NCBI GenBank assembly: GCA_013374505.1 | Contig: QENJ01000221.1 | Location: forward strand, 1 to 30,096 | DNA: 30,096 nucleotides | Direction: 5' to 3' | From: Candidatus Methanophagaceae archaeon | GTDB lineage: Archaea; Halobacteriota; Syntropharchaeia; Alkanophagales; Methanospirareceae | Shown here: positions 14,839-22,745 of the stretch, one piece after another | How positions within the stretch are numbered: position 1 is the first letter of the stretch | Layout: each line of letters starts with the position of its first letter | Position numbers and translations under genes: made by a program | The notes under the pieces: model-generated | Seen by the model: only the letters and a program-made list of their open reading frames with translations | Database searches by the model: none | What the model was told of the DNA's origin: nothing

Positions 14839-16170
14839 TCATACGTTCACCTGCTCTAAGAACGCATCAACCACCGCTTCCAGATTGGAATCGCCGATCT
14901 CCTTAATACTGTACCGCACCCTTGTTGCAGGTTTATTGATATTAACAACACGCGTCAGGTCAATAGGCGTGCCAATAACAACAGCATCGCAATCGGATGA
15001 GTTGATTGTCTGCTCCAGGTCATGGATCTGCTCATCACTGTAACCCATAGCAGGAAGCAGCGGACCTATATCCGGATACTGTCTGAATGTTGCAGTGATA
15101 GTGCCGGTTGTAAACGGTCTTGGGTCAATGATCTCTTTTGCGCCTGCTTTATTAGCAGCAATGATCCCGGCACCATACTTCATGCCGCCGTGTGTCACTG
15201 TGGGACCGTCCTCTACCACAAGCACCCGCCGGCCCCTGATGAGCTCGGGATGTTCTACGGTAATCGGTGATGCCGAATCAATGATCTGTGCATCCGGGTT
15301 TACTTTCATTATACTACGGCGTACCTGCTCGATCTTTTCCAATTCCGCAGTATCCTGCTTATTTATCACTACAATATCTGCCATTCGTAAATTTAGCTCG
15401 CTCGGGTAGTACGTCAATTCATCTCCGGCACGGTGCGGGTCCGCAACCACTATATTCAGATCAGGTTTAAAGAACGAGAAATCGTTATTGCCGCCGTCCC
15501 AAACTATAATATCAGCTTCGGTTTCTGCCTGCCGCAGGATCTTTTCATAGTCCACACCGGCATATACAATACAGCCTGCATCAATATGTGTTTCATACTC
15601 TTCCCGCTCCTCTATGGTACACCCCTTACTATCCAGGCCCTCATAGGATGAATACCGCTGTACTGCTTGCTCTGTAAGCTTGCCGTATGGCATGGGATGC
15701 CTTACAACTACCACTTTCTTGTTGCGCTCTCGCAAGAGCTGGCATATCCGTTTACTTACAGAGGTCTTGCCGCTGCCAGTACGTACCGCGCAGACGCTGA
15801 TTACTGGCACGCTGCTTCTCAGCATTGTAACATGCGGACCCAGCATGGTAAAATCCGCACCTGCGGCATTTACTTCGGCTCCTTTTGACATAACATGCTG
15901 GTAAGGCACATCGCTGTAAGCGAACACTACAAGATCAATCGAATGCTCTTTTATCTGACTGACCAGTTCTTGTTCATGAAAAATGGGTATACCGTCCGGG
16001 TATAAGCCGCCTGCCAGTTCCGCGGGATATGTTCTGCCTTCTATATCAGGTATCTGGGTGGCTGTAAATGCTGTTACTCGGTATGCAGGATTATCCCTGA
16101 AATAGACATTAAAGTTGTGAAAATCCCGTCCGGCTGCGCCCATGATTATTACTTTTACTGGATCGTTCAT
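14839..16170 (-). CDS. Cyclic 2,3-diphosphoglycerate-synthetase-like P-loop protein (COG2403)
   Basis: The product is 443 residues from the ATG at 16168-16170. A Rossmann-like N-terminal domain (VKVIIMGAAGRDFHNFNVYF) precedes a P-loop NTPase domain with Walker A in CAVRTGSGKTSVSKRI (about 127-142). Further motifs are VVVRHPMPYG, IVWDGGNNDFSFF and VVINKQDTAE. This is the architecture of the family that includes the cyclic 2,3-diphosphoglycerate synthetase of Methanothermus, which makes an osmolyte and thermoprotectant. Many relatives sit next to carbamate kinase and have no proven function, so the label is a family label. The frame is open to 16287, but the upstream residues are not conserved-looking. 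A TATA-like AAATATAATT (16201-16210) predicts a leader of about 9 bases for the ATG chosen. Operon with arcC (zero gap). Confidence 0.85.
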   Translation of the reverse strand: MNDPVKVIIMGAAGRDFHNFNVYFRDNPAYRVTAFTATQIPDIEGRTYPAELAGGLYPDGIPIFHEQELVSQIKEHSIDLVVFAYSDVPYQHVMSKGAEVNAAGADFTMLGPHVTMLRSSVPVISVCAVRTGSGKTSVSKRICQLLRERNKKVVVVRHPMPYGKLTEQAVQRYSSYEGLDSKGCTIEEREEYETHIDAGCIVYAGVDYEKILRQAETEADIIVWDGGNNDFSFFKPDLNIVVADPHRAGDELTYYPSELNLRMADIVVINKQDTAELEKIEQVRRSIMKVNPDAQIIDSASPITVEHPELIRGRRVLVVEDGPTVTHGGMKYGAGIIAANKAGAKEIIDPRPFTTGTITATFRQYPDIGPLLPAMGYSDEQIHDLEQTINSSDCDAVVIGTPIDLTRVVNINKPATRVRYSIKEIGDSNLEAVVDAFLEQVNV

Positions 16171-16200
16171 ATTCTTGTTAATAGCTACTAAAGCATCCTT

Positions 16201-16236
16201 AAATATAATTGAAAGTCCATAACGGATATAATATAA
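16201..16236. promoter_or_regulatory. Divergent promoter region
   Basis: AAATATAATT (16201-16210) suits the minus-strand P-loop gene. GATATAATATAAAG (16225-16238) suits the plus-strand dolichol-kinase-like gene. The latter lies too close to its ATG at 16240, which bears on the start choice for that gene. Confidence 0.4.
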
Positions 16237-16239
16237 AGA

Positions 16240-16848
16240 ATGGAAGAATTCAGTTTGAAAAAGGAACTCCAGCGGAAGACGGTGCACGTCACTTCAGTAC
16301 TGATAGTCATAGCCTACTTCTTCCTGCCGAAAACCGTGATACTGCTGATACTGACTGTGCTATTGATACTATTCCTTGAGTTGGAATTCGTCAGAATAGA
16401 TCTCCGGCTAAAATTACCGGTCTTTCAACAGTTCTACCGCGAAAAGGAAAAGGACCGATTAGCCGGGCACGTATTCTTTATAATGGGTGCCATAATAGCA
16501 ATCAGCGTATTTGACAAGAATATCGCTATGGCTGCTATACTGATGACCACGTTTGGTGATACATGTGCAGCGATATTCGGCAAGAGATTCGGCAAGACCT
16601 GGATACCAAAGCTAAAGAACCGTGCTGTGGAAGGTTGTATGGCTGAGTTCATTGTGGATTTAGCCATAGGATTCATGTTCCTGGACTCCTGGCTGATAAT
16701 CGTGGTGATGGCTGGTACGGCGACCATAGTCGAGACCGTGGTGAACAAGATGGACGATAATCTGTTGATCCCGTTATTTTCGGGCTTTAACGCACAAATG
16801 CTTACGTACGCGATTTCGTGGGGGTACCTGTCATTTGCGATTATATGA
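16240..16848 (+). CDS. Dolichol kinase / CDP-diglyceride-synthetase-like membrane enzyme
   Basis: This 202-residue integral membrane protein has about six hydrophobic segments. ELQRKTVHVTSV near the N-terminus matches the K-x-x-H opening of the SEC59/phytol-kinase/DGK1 group. MTTFGDTCAAIFGKRFGKT (about 104-122) with LKNRAVEGCMAEF is the CTP-dependent kinase signature, and DDNLLIPLFSG follows at 171-181. Members phosphorylate polyprenols or related lipids with CTP, so in an archaeon it may supply isoprenoid lipid precursors or lipid carriers. The TATA box at about 16225-16236 would start transcription after the ATG, so translation may begin at TTG 16255 (LKKELQRKTVH) on a leaderless message. 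The next gene, a flippase-like protein, follows by 18 bp, supporting a shared lipid-related role. Confidence 0.82.
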   Translation: MEEFSLKKELQRKTVHVTSVLIVIAYFFLPKTVILLILTVLLILFLELEFVRIDLRLKLPVFQQFYREKEKDRLAGHVFFIMGAIIAISVFDKNIAMAAILMTTFGDTCAAIFGKRFGKTWIPKLKNRAVEGCMAEFIVDLAIGFMFLDSWLIIVVMAGTATIVETVVNKMDDNLLIPLFSGFNAQMLTYAISWGYLSFAII

Positions 16849-16866
16849 AGATAAGAGCACAGAAAA

Positions 16867-17901
16867 ATGAATGAAATGAACAAGCTCAAGTATCTGTCAC
16901 TCCCGCTGATTTTAGTGCTTCTAATCGCGGTAATATACAACATCGGGTTCTCAAACCTGTATACTGCTTTATTGAGTGCAAATCCACGCTACCTTATAAT
17001 AGCTGTTGTGTTTCAATCCGCGGCCATCCTGGTAAGGAACTTGAAATGGCAGATATTCGTGAACGGTATAAAAAAGACGTCTTTCTTTTCGCTATTGCCC
17101 ATGTCACTTGCCGGTGGCTTTGTTGATTTCATTACACCCGGACCGCAGGTAGGTGGCGGCCCACTAAAAGCGTACTTCCTCTCGAAGAGGATAAAAACAG
17201 ATAAGGCTACGTGCCTCACCACGATTTTGGTAGAGCGGATTACAGGAGTCGGTGTCCTGCTATTCTTTGGTATATGTTCCATGTTTTTTGTGCTTATATT
17301 CATCCAAAACGTGCCCCTGATGCTGAAGATACTGCTGGAGTTCGTGTTGTTCCTTATCATAGGTGTACCCATCCTGGGCTATATCCTGAAGGTGAAGTAC
17401 GCGGGGAAGAGCTTCAAGGGCAAAGCAATTATCTCACGAATCTACTACTTTGGTCCTCTTTCAAGCCTCAGGAACAAATTCACGACCTTACAAGCCTTCG
17501 ATGAATACATCACACAGAAGCTAAGTGAATTCGCACAAACATTCTCGGATCTGGCCCACGACAGTAAGAAAGTGAGCGTGAACATTATCCTGGCTTTTGT
17601 CTGCTGGATACTGACATTTGCAAGTACATATGTGCTATTCTCCGCTTTCGGACTTCGCGTATCGTTCTTCGCGGTTATGATTGTAATTTCGCTCTCTATA
17701 TTCCTGAGTTACTTCTTGTTCTTACCCGGAGGAGCAGGGGTTACCGAGCTTATGATGATTACTCTCTACCACTCATTTGGAATACCTTCCACGATTGCCG
17801 CATCGGTTGCATTACTGGATCGCCTCATATTCTACATGTTCGCCATTGGCTTTGGTTACCTCTCTCTGCACTACCTGAACTACAAATACGGGAAGTATTA
17901 A
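16867..17901 (+). CDS. Flippase-like / lysylphosphatidylglycerol synthase TM-region protein (UPF0104)
   Basis: The 344-residue protein has about eight membrane helices. The family signature is present: ARYL-like region NPRYLIIAVVFQSAAILVRN, then SLAGGFVDFITPGPQVGGGP with LKAYFLSKR, LVERITGVGVLLFFG and LPGGAGVTELMMITLYHSFG near the C-terminus. In bacteria this domain flips lysyl-lipids (MprF N-terminus). Archaeal stand-alone members include AglD-associated proteins and are presumed to move or process isoprenoid-linked lipids. It starts at ATG 16867, 18 bp after the dolichol-kinase-like gene, and an internal ATG at 16876 is possible. Together the two suggest a polyprenol-phosphate or envelope lipid pathway, which is inference. 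Confidence 0.85.
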   Translation: MNEMNKLKYLSLPLILVLLIAVIYNIGFSNLYTALLSANPRYLIIAVVFQSAAILVRNLKWQIFVNGIKKTSFFSLLPMSLAGGFVDFITPGPQVGGGPLKAYFLSKRIKTDKATCLTTILVERITGVGVLLFFGICSMFFVLIFIQNVPLMLKILLEFVLFLIIGVPILGYILKVKYAGKSFKGKAIISRIYYFGPLSSLRNKFTTLQAFDEYITQKLSEFAQTFSDLAHDSKKVSVNIILAFVCWILTFASTYVLFSAFGLRVSFFAVMIVISLSIFLSYFLFLPGGAGVTELMMITLYHSFGIPSTIAASVALLDRLIFYMFAIGFGYLSLHYLNYKYGKY

Positions 17902-17969
17902 AGCAAGGGCTATTTTTTATATTGCAAATATATTGGGAACTAAAGTTAGAGGAATTGAGACAATAAAAA

Positions 17970-19004
17970 ATGACCAAATACAATATCAACTGGAACGTCA
18001 CGCGTGAGTGCAACCTGGTATGCAAGCACTGCTATTACGAAGCGGGCACACGATTAGACGACGAACTGAGCACAGCAGAATCACGGAATCTAATTGATGA
18101 TATAGTAACTGTCTTTGGTGCTGGCACGAACGTCACACTCGGCGGTGGCGAGCCTTTGATGCGAGAGGACTTGTTTGAAGTCATTTCTTACGGTAAAGAT
18201 AACGGTTTACGTATGGTGCTTGCATCAAACGGTATTTTGCTCACGGAATCCGTTGCTGCTCGGTTGAAGCACTCGGGCATTGACGAGGTGATAATACCTA
18301 TTGACGGTACACAAGCGACACACGATGCGATACGAGGCAAAGGCGTATTTGAAAAAGCAGTGCACGGTGCGCAAGCATGTATAGAAGCGGGAATGAGTCT
18401 GGTGGTTGACCCCTGCATAATGAAACAGAACGAATCGGAAACTGTCGATATTATAGATATAGCAGAGGGCTTGGGCGCGAGACAGTGCCGGTTCTTCCAT
18501 TATATCGCGATGGGTCGTGGAAGCGATAAGATACCGGATGGTGAACTCGCGATCGAACAGTATGCAAAGAACCTGACGCTGTTATATGAAGAGCAGAACC
18601 GGCGTAAGTCACTCGAAATATGCACGACTCAGGCATGTCAGTACTGGGTGGTGCTGAAACGTAAGGCAGCAGCCGGGCTTTTCGTGCCGGAGTTCTTTTA
18701 TAACGAGGTCCCGGGCTGTCGTGCTGGTATTGGTATGCTTTCTATCAAACCGAATGGCGATGTGGTACCGTGTCCGCTGCTGGAGGTGAAAGCAGGTAAT
18801 GTAAGAGAAACGAGTCTTCGTACTGTACTTAATTCCGAGGTATTTGTCAAACTGAGGAGTCGTGCGGTGAAGGGGCGATGTGCCGCGTGTGAACATAAAG
18901 AGCTATGCGGAGGTTGTCGTGTGAGGGCGTATCTGCATTGTGGCGATTATATGGCGGAAGATCCGCTTTGCAATGACTCCTTTTTTGAGGACGCGGTAGA
19001 GTAA
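17970..19004 (+). CDS. Radical SAM protein with SPASM-type C-terminal cysteines
   Basis: This 344-residue enzyme has the radical-SAM cluster motif CNLVCKHC (Cys14, Cys18, Cys21), the SAM-contact GGGEPL (about 54-59) and LASNGILLT. The C-terminal third carries an auxiliary-cluster cysteine set: PGCRAG, VVPCPLLE, GRCAACEHKELCGGCRVRAY and PLCNDS. This layout is shared by NirJ, AhbC/AhbD (haem biosynthesis) and peptide-modifying SPASM enzymes. A role in the siroheme-dependent haem branch is possible but not shown by motifs here, and no peptide substrate or haem gene is adjacent. The start ATG lies 68 bp after the previous stop; CAAATATATTGGG at about 17926-17938 may be its TATA box. It converges with taw3. 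Confidence 0.9.
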   Translation: MTKYNINWNVTRECNLVCKHCYYEAGTRLDDELSTAESRNLIDDIVTVFGAGTNVTLGGGEPLMREDLFEVISYGKDNGLRMVLASNGILLTESVAARLKHSGIDEVIIPIDGTQATHDAIRGKGVFEKAVHGAQACIEAGMSLVVDPCIMKQNESETVDIIDIAEGLGARQCRFFHYIAMGRGSDKIPDGELAIEQYAKNLTLLYEEQNRRKSLEICTTQACQYWVVLKRKAAAGLFVPEFFYNEVPGCRAGIGMLSIKPNGDVVPCPLLEVKAGNVRETSLRTVLNSEVFVKLRSRAVKGRCAACEHKELCGGCRVRAYLHCGDYMAEDPLCNDSFFEDAVE

Positions 19005-19050
19005 TGAAGACTCAATTAGGAATAGCATTAACAACGGGGAAAAGAGCGAT

Positions 19051-19629
19051 TTATTCCAGCTCTTTCAAGCCGTGATAAAGCCGTTTCAACTTCTTTTTAC
19101 CGCGTTCAAGCATGAAATTCGCCTTCAATACGACAAACTCAATGTACGACTCCGGGCAGAGCATCTCGCCGTCTGCACCTAACGGGACGTCCATCCGTTC
19201 CGTGCTCATTATCTCTACTACCACTTTAAAACCATCCGGTGAAATCGCCTTTATGCCGCTATATTTGAAGCCCGATTCTATCGCTATCCGTAGCAACGCC
19301 TTTGCGCTATCTAAACCCAGACACGCCACGTGCAATATCGGTGATTGCGCTATTAACCATATCTCGTCACGTTCTGCGCTAAAAATCGCGTCCTGCACCT
19401 CGCCCGTCTCAACAGGTCGGTGCCACTTACCAATAAATTCTGCCTCGCGCTTCGCTCCTATCTCGGGAATACAAAGCAGAGCGATTCTTCCAGAGCAACT
19501 GCTCGTTGTGAAGAACCGTTCGAGGCGGTTTAGCTTCTCTAATATCGCCTTCGCCTCTTCATCCGCTCCCCTTATACGTAATCGCTCAAGTGCTCGCTTC
19601 TTCTGCGCTTCAAAAACAGGTACTGACAT
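19051..19629 (-). CDS. taw3: tRNA(Phe) 7-[(3-amino-3-carboxypropyl)-4-demethylwyosine-37-N4]-methyltransferase Taw3
   Basis: The 192-residue protein matches the TYW3/Taw3 family, which N4-methylates the tricyclic wyosine base at position 37 of archaeal and eukaryotic tRNA(Phe). The key segment is RFFTTSSCSGRIALL (38-52) with the invariant SSCSGR. It is followed by KWHRPVE, ILHVACLGLDSAKALLRIA, GFKYSGIKA and TERMDVPLG, all in family order. The start is ATG at 19627-19629. It converges with the radical SAM gene (46-bp gap) and diverges from the Mrp operon. Other wyosine genes (taw1, taw2) are not visible. Confidence 0.93.
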   Translation of the reverse strand: MSVPVFEAQKKRALERLRIRGADEEAKAILEKLNRLERFFTTSSCSGRIALLCIPEIGAKREAEFIGKWHRPVETGEVQDAIFSAERDEIWLIAQSPILHVACLGLDSAKALLRIAIESGFKYSGIKAISPDGFKVVVEIMSTERMDVPLGADGEMLCPESYIEFVVLKANFMLERGKKKLKRLYHGLKELE

Positions 19630-19667
19630 CTTACTTTTTACTACAATATCAGAAAAATACCGAAAGG

Positions 19668-19723
19668 TTTTTATAAAGGGTTTATAACATAGTTCAATAC
19701 CTCATAAAGTAAAATCATGAGGT
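19668..19723 (+). promoter_or_regulatory. Promoter and 7-bp inverted repeat before the Mrp-like operon
   Basis: Two TATA-like elements, TTTTTATAAAG (19668-19678) and GTTTATAACAT (19680-19690), precede the first antiporter gene. Downstream, ACCTCAT (19699-19705) and ATGAGGT (19717-19723) form a perfect inverted repeat at the predicted transcript start. It could be an operator, or a 5'-leader hairpin 20 bases before the mnhF start. Confidence 0.5.
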
Positions 19724-19742
19724 AACCCGCACCAACGAAAAG

Positions 19743-20021
19743 ATGATGGACATAGACACAGTATTTTTAGCGGTTGGATTGCTAATCGTAGTCACGATAT
19801 TTTTGGCGTTGTACCGAGCCACGGTCGGGCCGGAGGTATTCAATCGTGTGGCGGCGATAAATGTGATAGGGACAAAAACGATCGTTCTTCTGGTACTTAT
19901 TGGCTACATATTTGAAAGACCTCTGTTTTTTGACATTTCGCTTCTTTATGCACTCTTAAATTTCATTGGCACGTTAGCATTCGCGAAATATTTAGAGCGA
20001 GGTGAAGTATGGTCGAGCTAA
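19743..20021 (+). CDS. mnhF: Mrp/Mnh Na+/H+ antiporter subunit F
   Basis: A 92-residue membrane protein with three hydrophobic segments. LYRATVGPEVFNRVAAINVI (23-42) is the MrpF signature (GPxxxDRxxAxN; here the Asp is Asn). It starts at ATG 19743, with a second ATG directly after. It is the first gene of an operon that continues on the plus strand to 27934 and overlaps mnhG by 13 bp. MrpF is the equivalent of MbhB in membrane-bound hydrogenases and is a small structural part of the ion-translocating membrane arm. Confidence 0.93.
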   Translation: MMDIDTVFLAVGLLIVVTIFLALYRATVGPEVFNRVAAINVIGTKTIVLLVLIGYIFERPLFFDISLLYALLNFIGTLAFAKYLERGEVWSS

Positions 20022-20356
20022 TCGTGGTAATTGTGACGATATTACTGGCTGCGGGCGTATTCTTTATGCTCAGCGGCGCAATCGGGTTACTGAGATTGCC
20101 CGACTTTTACACGCGGCTGCACGCCACCGGTAAGTGCGACACGCTTGGTGAGGTCCTTATACTCTTTGGTTTGTTGTTATACCATATTTTCGTTTATAGC
20201 CCGGGAGCCGAACTTTCGGTGCAACTTGTACCCGTGAAGCTCCTGTTCTTAATTTGCTTCATATTCCTCGCCAATCCTACAGCGACACACGCGATAATGA
20301 AAGCGGCTTATAATACCGGTGTGAAGCCTTGGAAGAAAGGGGACCCGCGGATGTAA
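20009..20356 (+). CDS. mnhG: Mrp/Mnh Na+/H+ antiporter subunit G
   Basis: A 115-residue, three-helix membrane protein with the MrpG hallmarks: GLLRLPDFYTRLHATGKCDT (26-45) and a later hydrophobic half ending FLANPTATHAIMKAAYNTGV. It starts inside the end of mnhF (13-bp overlap), so translation is coupled. It corresponds to MbhC in hydrogenase complexes. A T/A-rich gap of 27 bp with GGTAGGAG leads to the next gene. Confidence 0.94.
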   Translation: MVELIVVIVTILLAAGVFFMLSGAIGLLRLPDFYTRLHATGKCDTLGEVLILFGLLLYHIFVYSPGAELSVQLVPVKLLFLICFIFLANPTATHAIMKAAYNTGVKPWKKGDPRM

Positions 20357-20383
20357 AAAAAAGGTAGGAGTAAAAAAAAAAAG

Positions 20384-20893
20384 ATGAGCGATAACTCAGG
20401 AAAGGTTTTTGGAATTGCTGTAACGTTTTGTGCTATGTTCCTATTCTGGCTTCTTTTATCCGGGATGCTTGATGCCTTACATGTCGGAGCAGGTCTAATC
20501 TGCAGCCTGATTGTTGCTTTGATTTCTCATGACCTGCTGGTGACGGGGAAAGGGGAGAAGAGGCTCGTGAAAGCCTTCAGGTTTTTTATATATCTCGGGT
20601 GGGAGCTATGGCAGATAATACTCGCGAACTTTGATGTTACATATCGTGTTCTGCACCCGAAGATGCCGATAGACCCGGTCATAATAGAATTTGAAACGCC
20701 ATTGAGAAGCGACTTTGCCCTCGTTACCTTAGCTAATTCCATCACATTAACACCGGGAACAATAACGATAAATGTAGACCCCACGAAGGGTAAGTTTCAG
20801 GTGCATGCAATCGCGCAAGCACCCGCGGATGCGCTCACTGTGGATAAGACGATGCAAAGTAAAGTAGCTAAAGTGTTTATGGAAGAAGGATAA
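20384..20893 (+). CDS. mnhE: Mrp/Mnh Na+/H+ antiporter subunit E
   Basis: The 169-residue protein has two N-terminal membrane helices (FGIAVTFCAMFLFWLLLSG; LHVGAGLICSLIVALIS) and a soluble domain. The MrpE core reads FETPLRSDFALVTLANSITL, then TPGTITINVDPTKGKFQVHA, a clear family match. It is equivalent to MbhA. The start ATG follows GGTAGGAG by about 20 bases, through a long A-run. Placement third, after F and G, differs from the classical A-G Mrp order and resembles Mbh-type or archaeal arrangements. Confidence 0.94.
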   Translation: MSDNSGKVFGIAVTFCAMFLFWLLLSGMLDALHVGAGLICSLIVALISHDLLVTGKGEKRLVKAFRFFIYLGWELWQIILANFDVTYRVLHPKMPIDPVIIEFETPLRSDFALVTLANSITLTPGTITINVDPTKGKFQVHAIAQAPADALTVDKTMQSKVAKVFMEEG

Positions 20894-20942
20894 AAAACAT
20901 ATTCTTAAAAAGAAAAAAATGAAAAAAGGAGATAAATAAAAA

Positions 20943-21188
20943 ATGATATTTGAGCTTGATCTCGTACTGTTGTTTTTGGTTGTGATAATTGCTATTGTTG
21001 CAATTACCACCAGGGACCTCTTAAGTGCGATTATGCTGCTATGCGCTTATAGCTTCCTGATGGCTGTTGTCTGGGTGGAGATGCACTCGGTGGATGTTGC
21101 ATTTACAGAAGCTGCGGTCGGTGCAGGAGCAACCACAGCATTCTTAATCGCGGCTTTATCCAGGACGAAGAGGTGGGAAAAGAAATGA
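20943..21188 (+). CDS. DUF4040 / MbhD-like antiporter subunit
   Basis: An 81-residue protein of three helices. The family-defining stretch runs from TTRDLLSAIMLLCAYSFLMA to VDVAFTEAAVGAGATTAFLI (about 51-70). In bacteria this domain is the C-terminal part of MrpA; in archaea it is free-standing (MbhD). The ribosome-binding site is GGAG (20929-20932) before the ATG at 20943. The stop overlaps the next start in ATGA, so the two subunits are co-translated. The MrpA function here is thus split into separate polypeptides. Confidence 0.92.
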   Translation: MIFELDLVLLFLVVIIAIVAITTRDLLSAIMLLCAYSFLMAVVWVEMHSVDVAFTEAAVGAGATTAFLIAALSRTKRWEKK

Positions 21189-21724
21189 ATCAGCTTTCGG
21201 TAGCAGCACTCGTTTTTGTACTCTTTTTAGGCGGTCTTTTTGTTTATGTAGCTGAGGATATACCGGCATTTGGCGATCCTGATTCTGCCCCTAACAGGTA
21301 TGTTAAATTGTTCGATATGGATGCCACGGGGTTAGTGGATGATTTGGACCAGGGCGTTATCCCTGCGAGTTTAAACGCTAAGATAGGGGCGGTAGGGCTT
21401 CCGCTTCCTTCTGGAGTTGCGAAGCTAAAAGAAGGAGAATGGGAAGCAGTTATTATTCCTGAGGAGACGAAGCAGCATTTCTATCCGAAGGAGCAGAAAT
21501 ATTACTTTATTGCAAAGGAAGGGGATGAGTTGTGGGTTTACCGGTATTCGCTTTACCTGAGGTTTGTAGAAGAAGGCAAGCATGAGACCGAAGTGCCGAA
21601 CATGGTAACTTATATTCTTGCTGACTACAGAAGCTATGATACGCTTGGTGAAACCACCGTTATATTTACCGCGGGTGTAGCGGTTTTATTATTGTTGAGG
21701 AGGACGGGTAAAAGACCTGAATAG
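21185..21724 (+). CDS. MbhE-like antiporter subunit with an unusually large soluble insertion
   Basis: The ends are typical of MbhE/MrpA-C proteins: IPAFGDPDSAPNRYV after the first helix (26-40), and EVPNMVTYILADYRSYDTLG (136-155) with ETTVIFTAGVAVLLLL. In usual members these two conserved parts are separated by only a few residues in a protein of about 100 residues. Here about 90 residues (41-130) come between, including LPSGVAKLKEGEWEAVIIPE and KYYFIAKEGDELWVYRYSLY, probably a small beta-rich domain on the outer side of the membrane. ATG 21185 (ATGA overlap) is preferred over the in-frame GTG at 21173. Total length is 179 residues. Confidence 0.88.
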   Translation: MNQLSVAALVFVLFLGGLFVYVAEDIPAFGDPDSAPNRYVKLFDMDATGLVDDLDQGVIPASLNAKIGAVGLPLPSGVAKLKEGEWEAVIIPEETKQHFYPKEQKYYFIAKEGDELWVYRYSLYLRFVEEGKHETEVPNMVTYILADYRSYDTLGETTVIFTAGVAVLLLLRRTGKRPE

Positions 21725-21727
21725 ACT

Positions 21728-22225
21728 ATGCCATCGAAAGATACTGATACAGGAACTGGTAAAGGCAGGAGTATTATTGTAGAGACTGTAACGAGGCTGA
21801 TGGTACCATTCATCCAGTTGTTTGCATTGTATGTGATTATACATGGTGCAGGCGGACCCGGGGGTGGATTCCAGGGCGGTGTTATATTTGCATCTTCTTT
21901 TGTTTTATATGTTGTCGCTTTCGGTATCGTAAAAGCAGGGAATAGATTCTCAGAGCGTGCAAATATCGTGCTTTTCAGTACTGGAGTATATCTCTACGCA
22001 GGTGTAGGGCTGTTATGTATACTCTTTAGCTATGGTGCTGCGCAGTTTCTCAACTACGGCTACATTCCTTTGACACACCATTTTGAAGAGAACCGGGCTC
22101 TGGGTATGGACCTTGTGGAAGTAGGAATCGGGATAACGGTGATGGCTGTAATCACGTCTATATTCTTTAACCTTGTGTGGAAGCGAGAAAACGAAGAAAT
22201 AGGTGAAAGGGAGGGAGAAGATTAA
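21728..22225 (+). CDS. mnhB: Mrp/Mnh Na+/H+ antiporter subunit B (MbhF-like)
   Basis: A 165-residue, four-helix protein. VTRLMVPFIQLFALYVIIHG then AGGPGGGFQGGVIFASSFVL (41-60) is the MrpB signature. The first 15 residues are hydrophilic and variable. The start ATG lies 3 bp after the preceding stop and the gene ends 2 bp before mnhC, so it is tightly packed in the operon. Confidence 0.94.
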   Translation: MPSKDTDTGTGKGRSIIVETVTRLMVPFIQLFALYVIIHGAGGPGGGFQGGVIFASSFVLYVVAFGIVKAGNRFSERANIVLFSTGVYLYAGVGLLCILFSYGAAQFLNYGYIPLTHHFEENRALGMDLVEVGIGITVMAVITSIFFNLVWKRENEEIGEREGED

Positions 22226-22227
22226 AA

Positions 22228-22617
22228 ATGATGGAATGGCTAATCGAAGAACTATTTGCGAAATACAATTACTGGATTTCTATTGTGCTTATGCTCATCG
22301 GGTTCTATGCGATGATCGCGAAGGACAATCTGATAAAGAAGATCATTGGATTGAACATATTTCAAACCGCTATATTTCTATTCTACATATCGCTGGGTGA
22401 TATAACCGGTGGAACCGAGCCAATAGTGAGTGAAGAGATGATAGCCCAGGGTTATGTTTACGTGAATCCATTACCGCATGTGCTTATCCTGACGGCGATA
22501 GTGGTTGGGGTCGCAACGACTGCAGTCGCTCTTGCCTTAGTCATATTGATGTATGAGGAGTACGGAACGATAGAAGAATCCGAGATAATAGAGCTGGAGA
22601 GAGAGCGCGGGGCGTAG
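22228..22617 (+). CDS. mnhC: Mrp/Mnh Na+/H+ antiporter subunit C (NuoK/MbhG-like)
   Basis: The 129-residue, three-helix protein is homologous to NuoK. KKIIGLNIFQTAIFLFYISL (35-54) and NPLPHVLILTAIVVGVATTA (about 80-99) are characteristic, including the conserved PxPxALxLTAIVI-like stretch. The tail is acidic (EEYGTIEESEIIELERERGA). A 128-bp gap follows before the first large antiporter subunit. Confidence 0.94.
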   Translation: MMEWLIEELFAKYNYWISIVLMLIGFYAMIAKDNLIKKIIGLNIFQTAIFLFYISLGDITGGTEPIVSEEMIAQGYVYVNPLPHVLILTAIVVGVATTAVALALVILMYEEYGTIEESEIIELERERGA

Positions 22618-22745
22618 TGACACACGGTAAATAGTGGCTGCGTTGCATAACGCTTCCTATGTAATAAAGCAGTGTAGATATACATTTTTTGCACTATTGT
22701 AGTGGTGAGAAAAGCAGTATGAATAAAGGAGGGAAATAAAAAACC
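22618..22745 (+). promoter_or_regulatory. 128-bp gap inside the antiporter operon, possible internal signal
   Basis: The gap contains the small inverted repeat GCGTT-GCAT-AACGC (22640-22653), TA-rich stretches (AGATATACAT about 22675-22684), and the strong ribosome-binding site AGGAGGG (22727-22733) of the next gene. It is by far the longest gap in this operon, so a processing site or an internal promoter is plausible but not proven. Confidence 0.35.

Noticed and set aside
16170..16287. 39-codon N-terminal extension of the P-loop gene
   Set aside because: It would overlap the divergent gene's start and the TATA-like element, and the residues do not resemble the family N-terminus.
17970..19004. 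Assigning the radical SAM protein specifically as AhbD (haem synthase)
   Set aside because: The cysteine layout is compatible, but no family-specific residues or haem-pathway neighbours support that over other SPASM enzymes.
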